DNA of 64,000 nucleotides from contig DATJVP010000069.1 in NCBI GenBank assembly GCA_035581425.1, positions 23,402 to 87,401 on the forward strand, read 5' to 3'. Below the pieces are notes generated by a model that was not told the DNA's origin, did not search any database, and saw nothing but the letters and a program-made list of their open reading frames with translations. Shown one piece after another: positions 53,954 to 61,538 of the stretch (positions are counted from its first letter, which is position 1; every line of letters starts with the position of its first letter). Source of the stretch: DASZHJ01 sp035581425 (lineage in GTDB: Bacteria > Pseudomonadota > Alphaproteobacteria > ATCC43930 > CGMCC-115725). Position numbers and translations under genes: made by a program.

Positions 53954-54385
53954 ATGCAACCTGCCGACATGATCGCGATCCGAGACATTGTCGCACGTCA
54001 ATTCGCGAGCGTGAGCTGGACCCGCGAAAAGCCCGCGGACTGGAGCGCCTTCGCCGCCGATTTCCTGCCGGGAGCGCCCCTCTACCCCGCGGCGCGGCCC
54101 GCGGCGTCGCAAAGCGTAGAGGATTTCGTCCGGCGCATGACGAAGCTCGCGGCGACGAGCCTCCCGTCCCTCCGGGAGCGTCTCCTCGACCTGCAGATAC
54201 GCGGCACCGCTAATATCGCGACGGCGATCGCGGTCTGCGAGATCACCGAGAACGACGGCGCGCCCAACCGGAATGTCGAGCTGATGCTCCTCGTCAAGAC
54301 CGAAGGCGCCTGGAAGATCGCTGCGCAATGCTGGGACACCGAAAGCCCGGACGATCCCGTGCTGCACTCCCTCAACTTCATCTAG
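53954..54385 (+). CDS. NTF2-like (SnoaL-type) hypothetical protein
   Basis: This 143-residue cytosolic protein has an alpha-beta cone pattern: IRDIVARQFASVSWTREKPADWSAFAADFLPG, ATAIAVCEITENDG and NVELMLLVKTEGAWKIAAQCWDTES. The last strand with a bound-pocket Trp is typical of NTF2/SnoaL folds. The ligand or reaction is unknown. GGAGGCTGCG precedes the ATG. It converges with the LprI-like gene. Confidence 0.7.
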   Translation: MQPADMIAIRDIVARQFASVSWTREKPADWSAFAADFLPGAPLYPAARPAASQSVEDFVRRMTKLAATSLPSLRERLLDLQIRGTANIATAIAVCEITENDGAPNRNVELMLLVKTEGAWKIAAQCWDTESPDDPVLHSLNFI

Positions 54386-54389
54386 AGCC

Positions 54390-54806
54390 TCAGCGGCAAT
54401 CCTTGCCGAAGTCTTTCAGGAATTGCGTCCTTTGCGCGATGATCGCCGCTCGGCAGGACGGGAAGCTCACGACCTGCCCTTCCCGCCCGAACGCCTCGCC
54501 ATCCGCGTAGTAATTACAGGAGGCGTCCTTCCACTTGAGCCACAGGCGTTGCTCCGCGAGGAACACCTGCTTTTCCTTCGCCATCGCCTTGTCGCCGTCG
54601 AAGCAGGCATAGGCCTGCTTCCAGGCGGCGTTGAGGTGGGCCTCCTGCCGGTCGATCTCCTCCTGTCCGCATCGTGCCCAGTCGACGTTCGTCGTCGTCG
54701 CGTTGACACATTTCTGCCATTCCGCCGACTGCGCCTTCGCTTCGCCCGCGCAAGCGACGAGCCCAAGGAGCAAGCAGATGGCAATGCAACGTTCAGACCT
54801 CGTCAT
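54390..54806 (-). CDS. LprI-like (DUF1311) exported protein
   Basis: This 138-residue protein has a signal peptide or lipoprotein start (CIAICLLLGLVACAGEAKA, Cys at a lipobox-like position). The DUF1311/LprI domain is seen as EWQKCVNATTTNVDWARCGQEEIDRQEAHLNAAWKQAYACFDGD and WLKWKDASCNYYADGE, with paired Cys as in relatives. LprI-type proteins inhibit lysozyme in some bacteria; that role is only suggested. The start ATG at 54806 is chosen over an upstream in-frame ATG at 54827. Confidence 0.8.
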   Translation of the reverse strand: MTRSERCIAICLLLGLVACAGEAKAQSAEWQKCVNATTTNVDWARCGQEEIDRQEAHLNAAWKQAYACFDGDKAMAKEKQVFLAEQRLWLKWKDASCNYYADGEAFGREGQVVSFPSCRAAIIAQRTQFLKDFGKDCR

Positions 54807-54968
54807 CGGATCGATCCCGCCATTCATTAAGGTGCTTTCCGGTCTCCATTTGAGCGCCTGTCCTCCATGGGCGCAACTACAGGCGCGCACAGCGCCACGT
54901 CCATTTGACTTGCGGGCGAAGGGAGGATTGGGTCTGCTCGCCTGCGAGACTGATCTGTCGAGGGGGCG

Positions 54969-55190
54969 ATGGGCGAGGATCGGAAGGGTGGGCGGCGGGA
55001 GCGGCTCAAATATTTCTGGCCCGCGCTCGTGATCTCGATGGCGGCGATCTACACCGGCGTCTACCTCACGAATGGCGGCCCGCCGGAGACGTCGTCTCTG
55101 GTGGGGCTGGCCGTGGCCGCGGGCGTGCTCGCCTTGATCGTAGCGGGCGTGCTGCAGGCGATTTTCGAGAAGGACAAGACCCAGAAGTAA
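54969..55190 (+). CDS. small two-span membrane protein
   Basis: This 73-residue frame has a charged start (GEDRKGGRRERLKYF), a first hydrophobic helix ending TGVYLTNGG, then LVGLAVAAGVLALIVAGVLQAIF and a charged tail EKDKTQK: two membrane spans in a hairpin. GGGGGCG precedes the ATG. I recognise no family and the function is unknown. It stands alone before the SGNH genes. Confidence 0.6.
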   Translation: MGEDRKGGRRERLKYFWPALVISMAAIYTGVYLTNGGPPETSSLVGLAVAAGVLALIVAGVLQAIFEKDKTQK

Positions 55191-55303
55191 CCCGCCCCTC
55201 ACGCAAACGGGACCGCCTGCGCGACGCTCCGCACTTGTGAGGCGCGAAGCGCTCACCGATAATGCCGGCTGCGATCGAAAATCGGTATCCGTGAGCCGGC
55301 TCC

Positions 55304-56032
55304 ATGCGCACTTTCCTGTGCTTCTGCGCGGCGCTGTTCTGGGCGCTCGCTTCTGCTCCCCCCGTCCACGCCGCGGAGTCCGGCGCCCTCTCGATCATGG
55401 TATATGGCGATAGCCTCGGCGACGGCGTCTGGGAGGGGCTCTACCTGCTGTTGCGCTACGACAAGCAGGTACGGGTGCAGCGCCATTCCCAGCTCGGCGC
55501 GGGACTGACGCGGCCCGATTTCGACGCCTGGCTCAAGGGACTCAAGAGCGACCTCGAGAAGACGCCGCCGGATGTCGCCGTCATCATGTTCGGGGCCAAC
55601 GACCAACAGGGCATCCGCGACGAGAACCGGATCGGCTATTCCTTCGCCAGCGAGGGCTGGCAGCAGGTCTATGGCGGGCGCGTCGATGCCGTGATGACGG
55701 AGTTCCGCGACCGGCACGTTCCGACGGTGTGGCTCGGCCTGCCGATCATGCGCAAGACGGAATACAACAGCGGAGCCCGGGTGCTCGATTCGATCTTCCA
55801 AGCCGCAGCCGAGCGCAATCATGTTACCTTCGTGCCATTGGCAGACGCCTTCACCGATGCGGCCGGGAACTTCGTCGTCTACATGCACGACGCGGATCAG
55901 CGCAATCGCCAGGTACGGGCCGAGGACGGCGTCCACTTCACGACCTATGGCTATCAGCTGATCGCGGAGAAGGTTTGGCCGAAAATCCAGGAGCAACGCG
56001 AAGCGGCACGCGCAAGCGCGGCAACGCCCTGA
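55304..56032 (+). CDS. SGNH/GDSL hydrolase (DUF459-like), exported
   Basis: This 242-residue protein has a signal peptide (TFLCFCAALFWALASAPPVHAAE). The SGNH catalytic blocks are visible: SIMVYGDSLGDGVWEGL with nucleophile Ser37, VIMFGANDQQG (block III with Asn), and the final EDGVHFTTYGYQLIAEKV with Asp and His. Such enzymes deacetylate or acetylate surface polysaccharides in the periplasm. It is the first gene of a four-gene group with a second SGNH protein and an MBOAT acyltransferase. Confidence 0.92.
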   Translation: MRTFLCFCAALFWALASAPPVHAAESGALSIMVYGDSLGDGVWEGLYLLLRYDKQVRVQRHSQLGAGLTRPDFDAWLKGLKSDLEKTPPDVAVIMFGANDQQGIRDENRIGYSFASEGWQQVYGGRVDAVMTEFRDRHVPTVWLGLPIMRKTEYNSGARVLDSIFQAAAERNHVTFVPLADAFTDAAGNFVVYMHDADQRNRQVRAEDGVHFTTYGYQLIAEKVWPKIQEQREAARASAATP

Positions 56033-57414
56033 GAGTCGGCAGAGCCGTCGCCGCGCTGGCGCTGCTGGTGGTGCTGCTCGCCGCCTGCAACGAGCCCCCC
56101 GCACAGGAGGCGGCTAGGGCCGCCTCCGCTCCCGTCCGCGCAACGCTCGCCTCTGCCGGCGGACCCGGCGAGATGGTGGCGGCGCTCAACGCAGAGCCGG
56201 TTCCCAACCGCCCGCCGCCGCTTGCGGCCTTCTTCCGCGCGCTCGACCGCCTGGAACAACATGACGGCGCGCCCGTCTACATCCTGCAGCTCGGCGACAG
56301 CCACACTGCCGGCGACTATTTTCCGGGCGTGCTCCGCACCGATTTCCAGCAGCGGTTCGGCGACGCCGGGCGCGGCATGATGCAGCCGGGAATTCCCTTC
56401 CGCGGCATCCGCCAATCCGAGATCCACCTCGTGCAGTCCGGACGCTGGGTCTATCACAACAGCTTCAGCCATCCCGAGGAGGGCCCTTACGGGATCACGG
56501 GCTTCACTGCCGAGAGCCGCAGCGCCGGCGCGACCATCAGTATCGAAGCCTTGGGTAGCGAGGGCTTCGATCGCGTGGAGGTCGGGTATCTGCGCCAGCC
56601 CAAGGGTGGGGCGCTCGACATCGAGGTCGACGGCAAGACCCTGCGCCGCATCGCGACGGCCGGCAGCGAGCATTTTCAGCGCGTGAGCCTGGCGGCGCCA
56701 AAGGGCAGCCACGTCTTATTGCTGCGCGCCGCCGACAAACGTCCCGTGCGCATCCTCTCCTGGAGCATCGAGCGGCACGCACCCGGCGTCGTCGTCGCGG
56801 GCTTCGGCGTCAGCGGCGCGGCCATCGGCCTCGTGCAGAGATGGACGCCGGAGATCGTCACCGACGAGATCCGGCACCTCAATCCCGCGTTGATCATCCT
56901 CGCCTATGGCACGAACGAGGGTTTCCTCGATGATTTCGACGAGGGTAAATACCGCGATACCGCGGCGGCGACGCTGGATTTCATCCGACGCGCGGCGCCC
57001 AACGCCTCGATCCTGTTGCTGGGACCACCGGACGGACAGCACCTCGTGCCGGCCGCCTGCTACAACCGCCAGGGCAGCGGCGCCGAGGCGACGTGCGTGC
57101 GCGGCTCCAGCGGGGGTAACGGCTGCAGCTGGGTGACGCCGCGCCCGCTCGCGACGGTCCGCGAGATCGAGCGGCGGGAGGCGGCGCGGGTCGGAGCGGC
57201 GTTCTGGGATTGGGCCGCGATCATGGGCGGCGAGTGCGCGATGCATCAATGGGGGCTGCTGGATCCTCCACTGGGTCGCGCCGATCACGTGCACTTGAGC
57301 GCGGCAGGTTACGCCAAGAGCGCCGACGAGCTTTTCCAGGAGCTCATGCAAGCTTACGACGCCTACCGCGCGGGCGAGCAGCGGCGAACTCCGCCGAAGC
57401 GGACGCGGCCGTGA
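55975..57414 (+). CDS. SGNH-fold lipoprotein, putative polysaccharide O-acetyltransferase subunit
   Basis: This protein of about 479 residues has a hydrophobic signal with lipobox (LALLVVLLAAC, Cys about 38). SGNH blocks are VYILQLGDSHTAGDYFPG (Ser), LIILAYGTNEGFLDDF, and the late GRADHVHLSAAGYAKSADEL (Asp-x-x-His). A long middle region (about 190-330, ISIEALGSEGFDRVEVGYLRQPKGG) resembles the carbohydrate-binding part of AlgX/PatB-like proteins. The start is uncertain: TTG at 55975 (GGAGA at 55966-55970) is the best candidate, lying inside the previous gene's 3' end, and CTG at 56029 is an alternative. Confidence 0.83.
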   Translation: MAENPGATRSGTRKRGNALRVGRAVAALALLVVLLAACNEPPAQEAARAASAPVRATLASAGGPGEMVAALNAEPVPNRPPPLAAFFRALDRLEQHDGAPVYILQLGDSHTAGDYFPGVLRTDFQQRFGDAGRGMMQPGIPFRGIRQSEIHLVQSGRWVYHNSFSHPEEGPYGITGFTAESRSAGATISIEALGSEGFDRVEVGYLRQPKGGALDIEVDGKTLRRIATAGSEHFQRVSLAAPKGSHVLLLRAADKRPVRILSWSIERHAPGVVVAGFGVSGAAIGLVQRWTPEIVTDEIRHLNPALIILAYGTNEGFLDDFDEGKYRDTAAATLDFIRRAAPNASILLLGPPDGQHLVPAACYNRQGSGAEATCVRGSSGGNGCSWVTPRPLATVREIERREAARVGAAFWDWAAIMGGECAMHQWGLLDPPLGRADHVHLSAAGYAKSADELFQELMQAYDAYRAGEQRRTPPKRTRP

Positions 57415-57452
57415 GCGTGAGCGAAGCGCCCGCGAGCGATTTCGTCGAGATT

Positions 57453-57565
57453 CCTCTCCCCTCCGGGGAGAGGTTGGGTGAGAGGAACGCGCCGCGGCTA
57501 CCGCATGAGCGTGCAAGCGACGCCCCCTCACCCCTACCCTCTCCCCGGAGGGGACAGGGGGAGGA
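57453..57565. repeat. REP-like palindromes before the MBOAT gene
   Basis: Two GC hairpins are present: CCTCTCCCC paired with GGGGAGAGG (57453-57473), and CCCTCTCCCC near 57537 facing GGAGGGGACAGGG. The motif matches the element at 49206-49300. It lies in the 157-base gap between the SGNH lipoprotein and MBOAT genes, so it may lower MBOAT expression. Confidence 0.75.
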
Positions 57566-57571
57566 CGCGGG

Positions 57572-58987
57572 ATGCTATTCCCCACCCTGAATTTCGGGCT
57601 CTTCTTCCTGGTGGTTTTCTTCGGGGCTTGGCTCGCGGCGCGCTGGCCTGAGCTTCGGGTGTGGCTGCTGATCGGCGCGAGCTATTTCTTCTACGCGTTC
57701 TGGGATTGGCGCTTCATGGCGCTGCTCTTCGGGAGCAGCGTGCTCAACTACGTCGGCGGGAGGACAATCGACGCGCTCGAGGCGCCGACCGCGCGGAAGC
57801 TCGCGCTGATCGCGACCGTCACGCTCAATCTCTGCGTGCTCGGGTTCTTCAAATATTTCAACTTTTTCGCGGACAGTTTCAATTCGCTGCTGTTCGCGCT
57901 CGGCTCCGTCCACGAGGTGCCCTACCTCGACGTGGCCCTGCCGGTGGGCATCTCCTTCTTCACCTTCCACGGCATTTCCTACGTCGCCGATCTCTATCGC
58001 GGCGCGCTCGCGCGGCCCGCGCCCTTTGCGCATCTCATGCTCTACATCTCCTTCTTTCCGCAGCTCGTCGCGGGTCCCATCGTGCGCGCCTCCTTCTTCC
58101 TGCCGCAGATCGCGGCGCGACCCGATCCGCAGGCGATCGCGGTGACGCGCCCCTTCCTGCTGATCGCGGGAGGGCTCTTCAAGAAGGTCGTGATCGCGAA
58201 TTATCTCGCGACCGATCTCGTCGATGGCGCCTTCTTCGATCCCACGAGCCTCGGCGCCGGAGATCTCCTGCTCGCGATCTACGGCTATGCGCTGCAGATC
58301 TACTGCGACTTCAGCGCCTATACCGATATTGCCATCGGCGTCGCCGCTCTCTTGGGTTTCCGCTTCCCGCAGAATTTCAATCAACCCTACCGCGCCCGCG
58401 GCCTGCAGGATTTCTGGCACCGCTGGCACATCTCACTCTCGACGTGGCTTCGCGACTATCTCTACATCCTCGCGCTCGGCGGCAACACCGGAGACCGGCG
58501 GCTCTATCGCAATCTCATGGTGACGATGCTGCTCGGCGGGCTCTGGCACGGCGCGCGCTGGACCTTCGTCACCTGGGGTGCGCTCCACGGCTTCGCCCTC
58601 GTCATCGAGCGCGCGATCCGCGAGCGCTTCCGCGACCGCCCCCACCTTGGCCCCCTCGCCCGCATCGTCGCGACCGTCGCGACCTTCCACTTCGTCTGCC
58701 TCACCTGGGTTTTCTTCCGCGCGCCCGATTTCGAGCACGCCTTCCTCTATCTCGAGGGTTTCACGCGACTCTCCGCGCCGATCACGCTCGCGAGCCCCTT
58801 CGTCCTGCTCTTGGTCTTCGGCACGCTCGCCGCACAATTCCTCCCCGTCGACCGCGTCGAGCGTCTCGAAGCCCTCCTCGCCCGCGCCCCCATGCTGCTC
58901 CAAGGCGCCCTCCTCGGCCTCGCCATCGTCACCATCGACAGCTTCGGCCCCGCAGGCGTCGCCCCCTTCATTTATTTCCAGTTCTGA
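57572..58987 (+). CDS. MBOAT family O-acyltransferase (AlgI/DltB-like)
   Basis: This 471-residue inner-membrane enzyme has about ten helices. The family core is clear: LYISFFPQLVAGPIVRASFFLPQ, ALQIYCDFSAYTDIAIGVAALLGFRFPQNFNQPYRARGLQDFWHRWHISLSTWLRDYLYILALGG, and the catalytic His in MLLGGLWHGARWTFVTWGALHG (about residue 326). It moves an acetyl group from the cytosol across the membrane to be attached to a sugar by the SGNH partners. The start is ATG 57572 with GAGGACGCGG before it. Confidence 0.94.
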   Translation: MLFPTLNFGLFFLVVFFGAWLAARWPELRVWLLIGASYFFYAFWDWRFMALLFGSSVLNYVGGRTIDALEAPTARKLALIATVTLNLCVLGFFKYFNFFADSFNSLLFALGSVHEVPYLDVALPVGISFFTFHGISYVADLYRGALARPAPFAHLMLYISFFPQLVAGPIVRASFFLPQIAARPDPQAIAVTRPFLLIAGGLFKKVVIANYLATDLVDGAFFDPTSLGAGDLLLAIYGYALQIYCDFSAYTDIAIGVAALLGFRFPQNFNQPYRARGLQDFWHRWHISLSTWLRDYLYILALGGNTGDRRLYRNLMVTMLLGGLWHGARWTFVTWGALHGFALVIERAIRERFRDRPHLGPLARIVATVATFHFVCLTWVFFRAPDFEHAFLYLEGFTRLSAPITLASPFVLLLVFGTLAAQFLPVDRVERLEALLARAPMLLQGALLGLAIVTIDSFGPAGVAPFIYFQF

Positions 58988-58995
58988 GGCGTCGC

Positions 58996-59289
58996 ATGTC
59001 CATGCCCCTTCCCCCCTCCCCAATCGACATCATGGCATCGGCAAAAACGGTGCCCTTCCGCCGAGCCGCCACTGCTGTCCTCGCCGCCGGCTTCGTCTCC
59101 CTGTGTCTCGGCTCGCAAGCGCTCCTCGACTGGGCGAGCGCGCTGCCAATCAACCGCACGAGCGACGCAGTGCTCGTGGGCGCGACAGCGTGGCACGAGG
59201 CGATGGAACGGGTAGAATTCTCCGCGGTTGCGGAGGAATTGCGTGCAAGGTTTCGAGGATTCGAGAGATGGAGAACGGAAAGCCGCTAA
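58996..59289 (+). CDS. small membrane protein of the O-acetylation operon
   Basis: This 97-residue frame starts nine bases after the MBOAT stop (ATG 58996, GAGGCGTCGC upstream). The centre is hydrophobic (FRRAATAVLAAGFVSLCLGSQALLDWA) and the C-terminal half is charged and helical (TAWHEAMERVEFSAVAEELRARFRGFERWR). One membrane span with an outward or inward helix is likely. No family is recognised; the position suggests an accessory subunit of the O-acetylation system. The following 48 bases are the left edge of the phage-type region. Confidence 0.55.
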   Translation: MSMPLPPSPIDIMASAKTVPFRRAATAVLAAGFVSLCLGSQALLDWASALPINRTSDAVLVGATAWHEAMERVEFSAVAEELRARFRGFERWRTESR

Positions 59290-59337
59290 ATCCGCGCTAG
59301 GAGGATTTCCACCGCGCGACGGCAACGCCCAGGACTT

Positions 59338-59712
59338 TCACGTAGGCTTGTAGGTCCCGTCGGCCAAAAACCGTAGAGTTTGACCCGCGTCGAGCCGCTC
59401 TCGATTGCGGGGTCCCCGCGCGATCTCCTCCAGCGCGGCCATTGCTTGCTCCGGAACGATCGCGAGCAATTGATGAATGGCATTGATACGCACTCGGGCA
59501 TTCGGATGTCTCAAAAGTGGGATGAGCGCGCGTCGCGCCGAAACGCCTCGAGATCGCAAGACCGCTGCGATCGCCTGGATGGCGTGATACAGCCGAGTGT
59601 AGTCTTCGACACCATCCTCCTCAAATTCGCTGTCGTATTGCTTCAGCGAAAGATCGACAAAGTCCTGGGCTAGTTGTTCGTCGCTTGGATCATCGAAAAT
59701 GGATTTCGTCAT
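59338..59712 (-). CDS. DUF2019 HEAT-repeat protein, putative immunity protein
   Basis: This 124-residue all-helical protein matches DUF2019: EQLAQDFVDLSLKQYDSEFEEDGVEDYTRLYHAIQAIAAVLRSRG, then HEAT-like units with LIPLLRHPNARVRINAIHQLLAIVPEQAMAALEEIAR. DUF2019 domains occur as immunity proteins for polymorphic toxins. It starts one base after the stop of the upstream HNH-like gene, so translation is coupled. The likely role is to bind and block the nuclease domain of that protein; that role is inferred. Confidence 0.72.
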   Translation of the reverse strand: MTKSIFDDPSDEQLAQDFVDLSLKQYDSEFEEDGVEDYTRLYHAIQAIAAVLRSRGVSARRALIPLLRHPNARVRINAIHQLLAIVPEQAMAALEEIARGPRNRERLDAGQTLRFLADGTYKPT

Positions 59713-59713
59713 T

Positions 59714-60895
59714 TCATGATTCCCAAATCGCGAAGCGCTTGCAGGCCGAATTCGAATGCTCCTCGTAACTCTTACCGCGCAGATACTGCCGAGGGGTCAA
59801 GCCTCCCAGATTTGGATTTGGTGTCTGATAGTACGACTGCACGTCCTTATGCCTATAATACGGAATGCGCACGACGTTTGCGGGACTCTGGACTTGATCT
59901 TGGTCTAGATAATCATTTTGCCGGCCCTGCTCTACGATGTGATGATCCTCATACCCGGGATGCGGCCCGCTAATCTGGGCGTTCGCGGAAAGCTCCTCAT
60001 ACGACTTTGGCGGATCGAGATAGGAGACAATATTGTCGTACTGCGCGACCAGCCAATCGGCTGCGTCGGCCGCGCGCGCAATTGCAAACGCGAGCGCCTC
60101 ATTGCCGGCAGTGACGGCTGCCTCGAGCGCACTTGCCACCTCTCGTCCATATGCGTACGGACTGCTCGGCCGGGTAGCCGGTAGTTGCGGCACCTCCTCC
60201 GGATTGATTTCCGACGGTGCCGGTTCGGGCTCGATCGGCTCAGGGGGTCCATTATGCCCGATGCCAGGCGGTGAGGGATCCTCCTTAGGCGATAGCTTGG
60301 TTCCCGAGAGACGCGGCATAGGCATCTCGCCGCGAGGAAGCGGCCTGGGACTCGGCGGTCGGTTCCGCAAAGCGTCAGACAGACCGCGAATGAGGTTATT
60401 GAACGCCTTCGCCTTGCCTTGAACGGGCACGATCGGCGATTCACTTTGGTCTTGCGGCCGAAAGCGTCCGCCGTGCTCATCCTCCGAGTGGGCCGGCCAG
60501 CGCGGATGAAGGTCGGGAACCCAGACCTTGAGGATCGCTTCCGCCTCTTCGAGGCGCGCGAGTGCCAGGCGGTCGGGGAGCGCGGGCAAACGCAGGTGCA
60601 GCGCGGCGAGCGACGCCTTGGTCCACTCGCCGTCTGTCATGCACTCCGCGATTTGCTCAAGCTTCCGATAAAACGGCGATGCATCGATCTCCCGGCCATA
60701 GCCGACGCTAAGGACGGCATTGATCTCGAAGAGCGAGCGAGCGCGGTATAGCGGGCGACCATCGTCATCAGTCATGTGTCGGATGAGCGGCGAGCTCGGT
60801 CCGAGAGAGAGACCCTCGGCATCGCAGCAGAGGCCGAGCGGCGGCGCGCCGTCCGGCGGGCGCCGCGGCCAAAGGCGAATGACGTGAATGTGCAT
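59714..60895 (-). CDS. GHNGPP-type protein with C-terminal HNH-like nuclease domain (putative toxin)
   Basis: This 393-residue protein has three parts. Residues 1-120 form a helical region with ALHLRLPALPDRLALARLEEAEAILKVW, a segment common beside phage structural genes. Residues about 160-245 are a proline-rich linker with GIGHNGPPEPIEPEP. Residues about 300-393 are nuclease-like: GPHPGYEDHHIVEQGRQND, then SPANVVRIPYYRHKDVQSYY and GGLTPRQYLRGKS. His318-His319, Asn340 and His349 resemble an HNH/ENDO VII metal site. It probably cuts DNA or RNA, held in check by the DUF2019 neighbour. GGAGGGCTTCGC precedes the ATG; no secretion signal is seen. Confidence 0.7.
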   Translation of the reverse strand: MHIHVIRLWPRRPPDGAPPLGLCCDAEGLSLGPSSPLIRHMTDDDGRPLYRARSLFEINAVLSVGYGREIDASPFYRKLEQIAECMTDGEWTKASLAALHLRLPALPDRLALARLEEAEAILKVWVPDLHPRWPAHSEDEHGGRFRPQDQSESPIVPVQGKAKAFNNLIRGLSDALRNRPPSPRPLPRGEMPMPRLSGTKLSPKEDPSPPGIGHNGPPEPIEPEPAPSEINPEEVPQLPATRPSSPYAYGREVASALEAAVTAGNEALAFAIARAADAADWLVAQYDNIVSYLDPPKSYEELSANAQISGPHPGYEDHHIVEQGRQNDYLDQDQVQSPANVVRIPYYRHKDVQSYYQTPNPNLGGLTPRQYLRGKSYEEHSNSACKRFAIWES

Positions 60896-60967
60896 GCGAA
60901 GCCCTCCGGCGCCTCGGCTCGAACCGTGGCCGTCGTTCTCGTGGAGTGTTGGGTGGCGAGGCGGGAG

Positions 60968-61195
60968 CTATGCCCGGCACGCCCGCAGCTGAGCTCGAAC
61001 GACCGAGTAGTCCTTGAGCATCTCCTCGATGGCGCTGTCCTGCGGGAGCAGGGTCAGTTCCTCCGCGGCGCGGGCGCGAAAATCCGCGTCGTAAGGGCGT
61101 ACGGGCGGACAGCCGCTAGAAATCGTCGGCGCGCAAGCGCCGAGATAAATCGGCGCGAGTAACGGGGCGATTGTTCGAAGCCTCGATCTCAGCAT
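60968..61195 (-). CDS. outer-membrane spanin lipoprotein (Rz1-like)
   Basis: This 75-residue protein has a lipoprotein signal with lipobox YLGAC, then CPPVRPYDADFRARAAEELTLLPQDSAIEEMLKDYSVVRAQLRAC, as in Rz1-type outer spanins that link to the inner spanin and break the outer membrane at lysis. It begins inside the inner-spanin gene: 80 bases overlap in a different frame, as in embedded Rz/Rz1 pairs. Confidence 0.72.
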   Translation of the reverse strand: MLRSRLRTIAPLLAPIYLGACAPTISSGCPPVRPYDADFRARAAEELTLLPQDSAIEEMLKDYSVVRAQLRACRA

Positions 61196-61322
61196 CAGTC
61201 ACCTCTGAATTGCGGATGGCCTGGCGCCCGCGCTCGGAGGCGGCACCTTGCCGATAGGAGAAGAAAAGCGCGGCGCCGACGGCGAGCGCCGCGACGCCGC
61301 CCGCGAGGAGAAACCAGCTCAC
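61116..61322 (-). CDS. inner-membrane spanin-like protein (Rz-like)
   Basis: This 68-residue protein has one N-terminal membrane helix (WFLLAGGVAALAVGAALFFSYR) followed by a charged helix with ERGRQAIRNSEVTDAEIEASNN. The GTG at 61322 overlaps the stop of the holin-like gene (GTGA). The outer spanin is nested in its 3' half. Together they should fuse the inner and outer membranes in the last lysis step. Confidence 0.68.
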   Translation of the reverse strand: MSWFLLAGGVAALAVGAALFFSYRQGAASERGRQAIRNSEVTDAEIEASNNRPVTRADLSRRLRADDF

Positions 61323-61501
61323 GGAGACTTCATCTCGGGGATCAGGAACCCCAGCAGAGACGCAACGGCGATGCCGGCATCCGCGACGTGCTGCCAAAGG
61401 CCGGGGTCGACGCTGACATGGACGCCCGCGAGGAGAGCCGCGATCGCGGCCCAGGTGCTGGCCTCGCCGAGACGCTGGATCAGATAGCTTGCGATGGTCA
61501 T
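61319..61501 (-). CDS. small holin-like membrane protein
   Basis: This 60-residue protein has two hydrophobic segments (ASTWAAIAALLAGVHV and ADAGIAVASLLGFLIP) joined by a short polar turn, the build of a class II or III holin that makes pores for lysis enzymes. It lies directly before the spanin pair with overlapping ends. No endolysin gene is recognisable next to it, so the assignment rests on size, topology and place. Confidence 0.6.
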   Translation of the reverse strand: MTIASYLIQRLGEASTWAAIAALLAGVHVSVDPGLWQHVADAGIAVASLLGFLIPEMKSP

Positions 61502-61538
61502 GCAGGTGCTCCGTAGATTCCAGTGGATGAGAGAGGCG

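Noticed and set aside
54807..55256. N-terminal extension of the LprI-like frame to 55256
   Set aside because: The added sequence precedes the signal peptide and overlaps the small two-span membrane gene; not coding.
57661..58995. The long frame ahead of the 97-residue membrane protein
   Set aside because: This part overlaps the MBOAT gene in another phase; only the last 97 codons from ATG 58996 look real.
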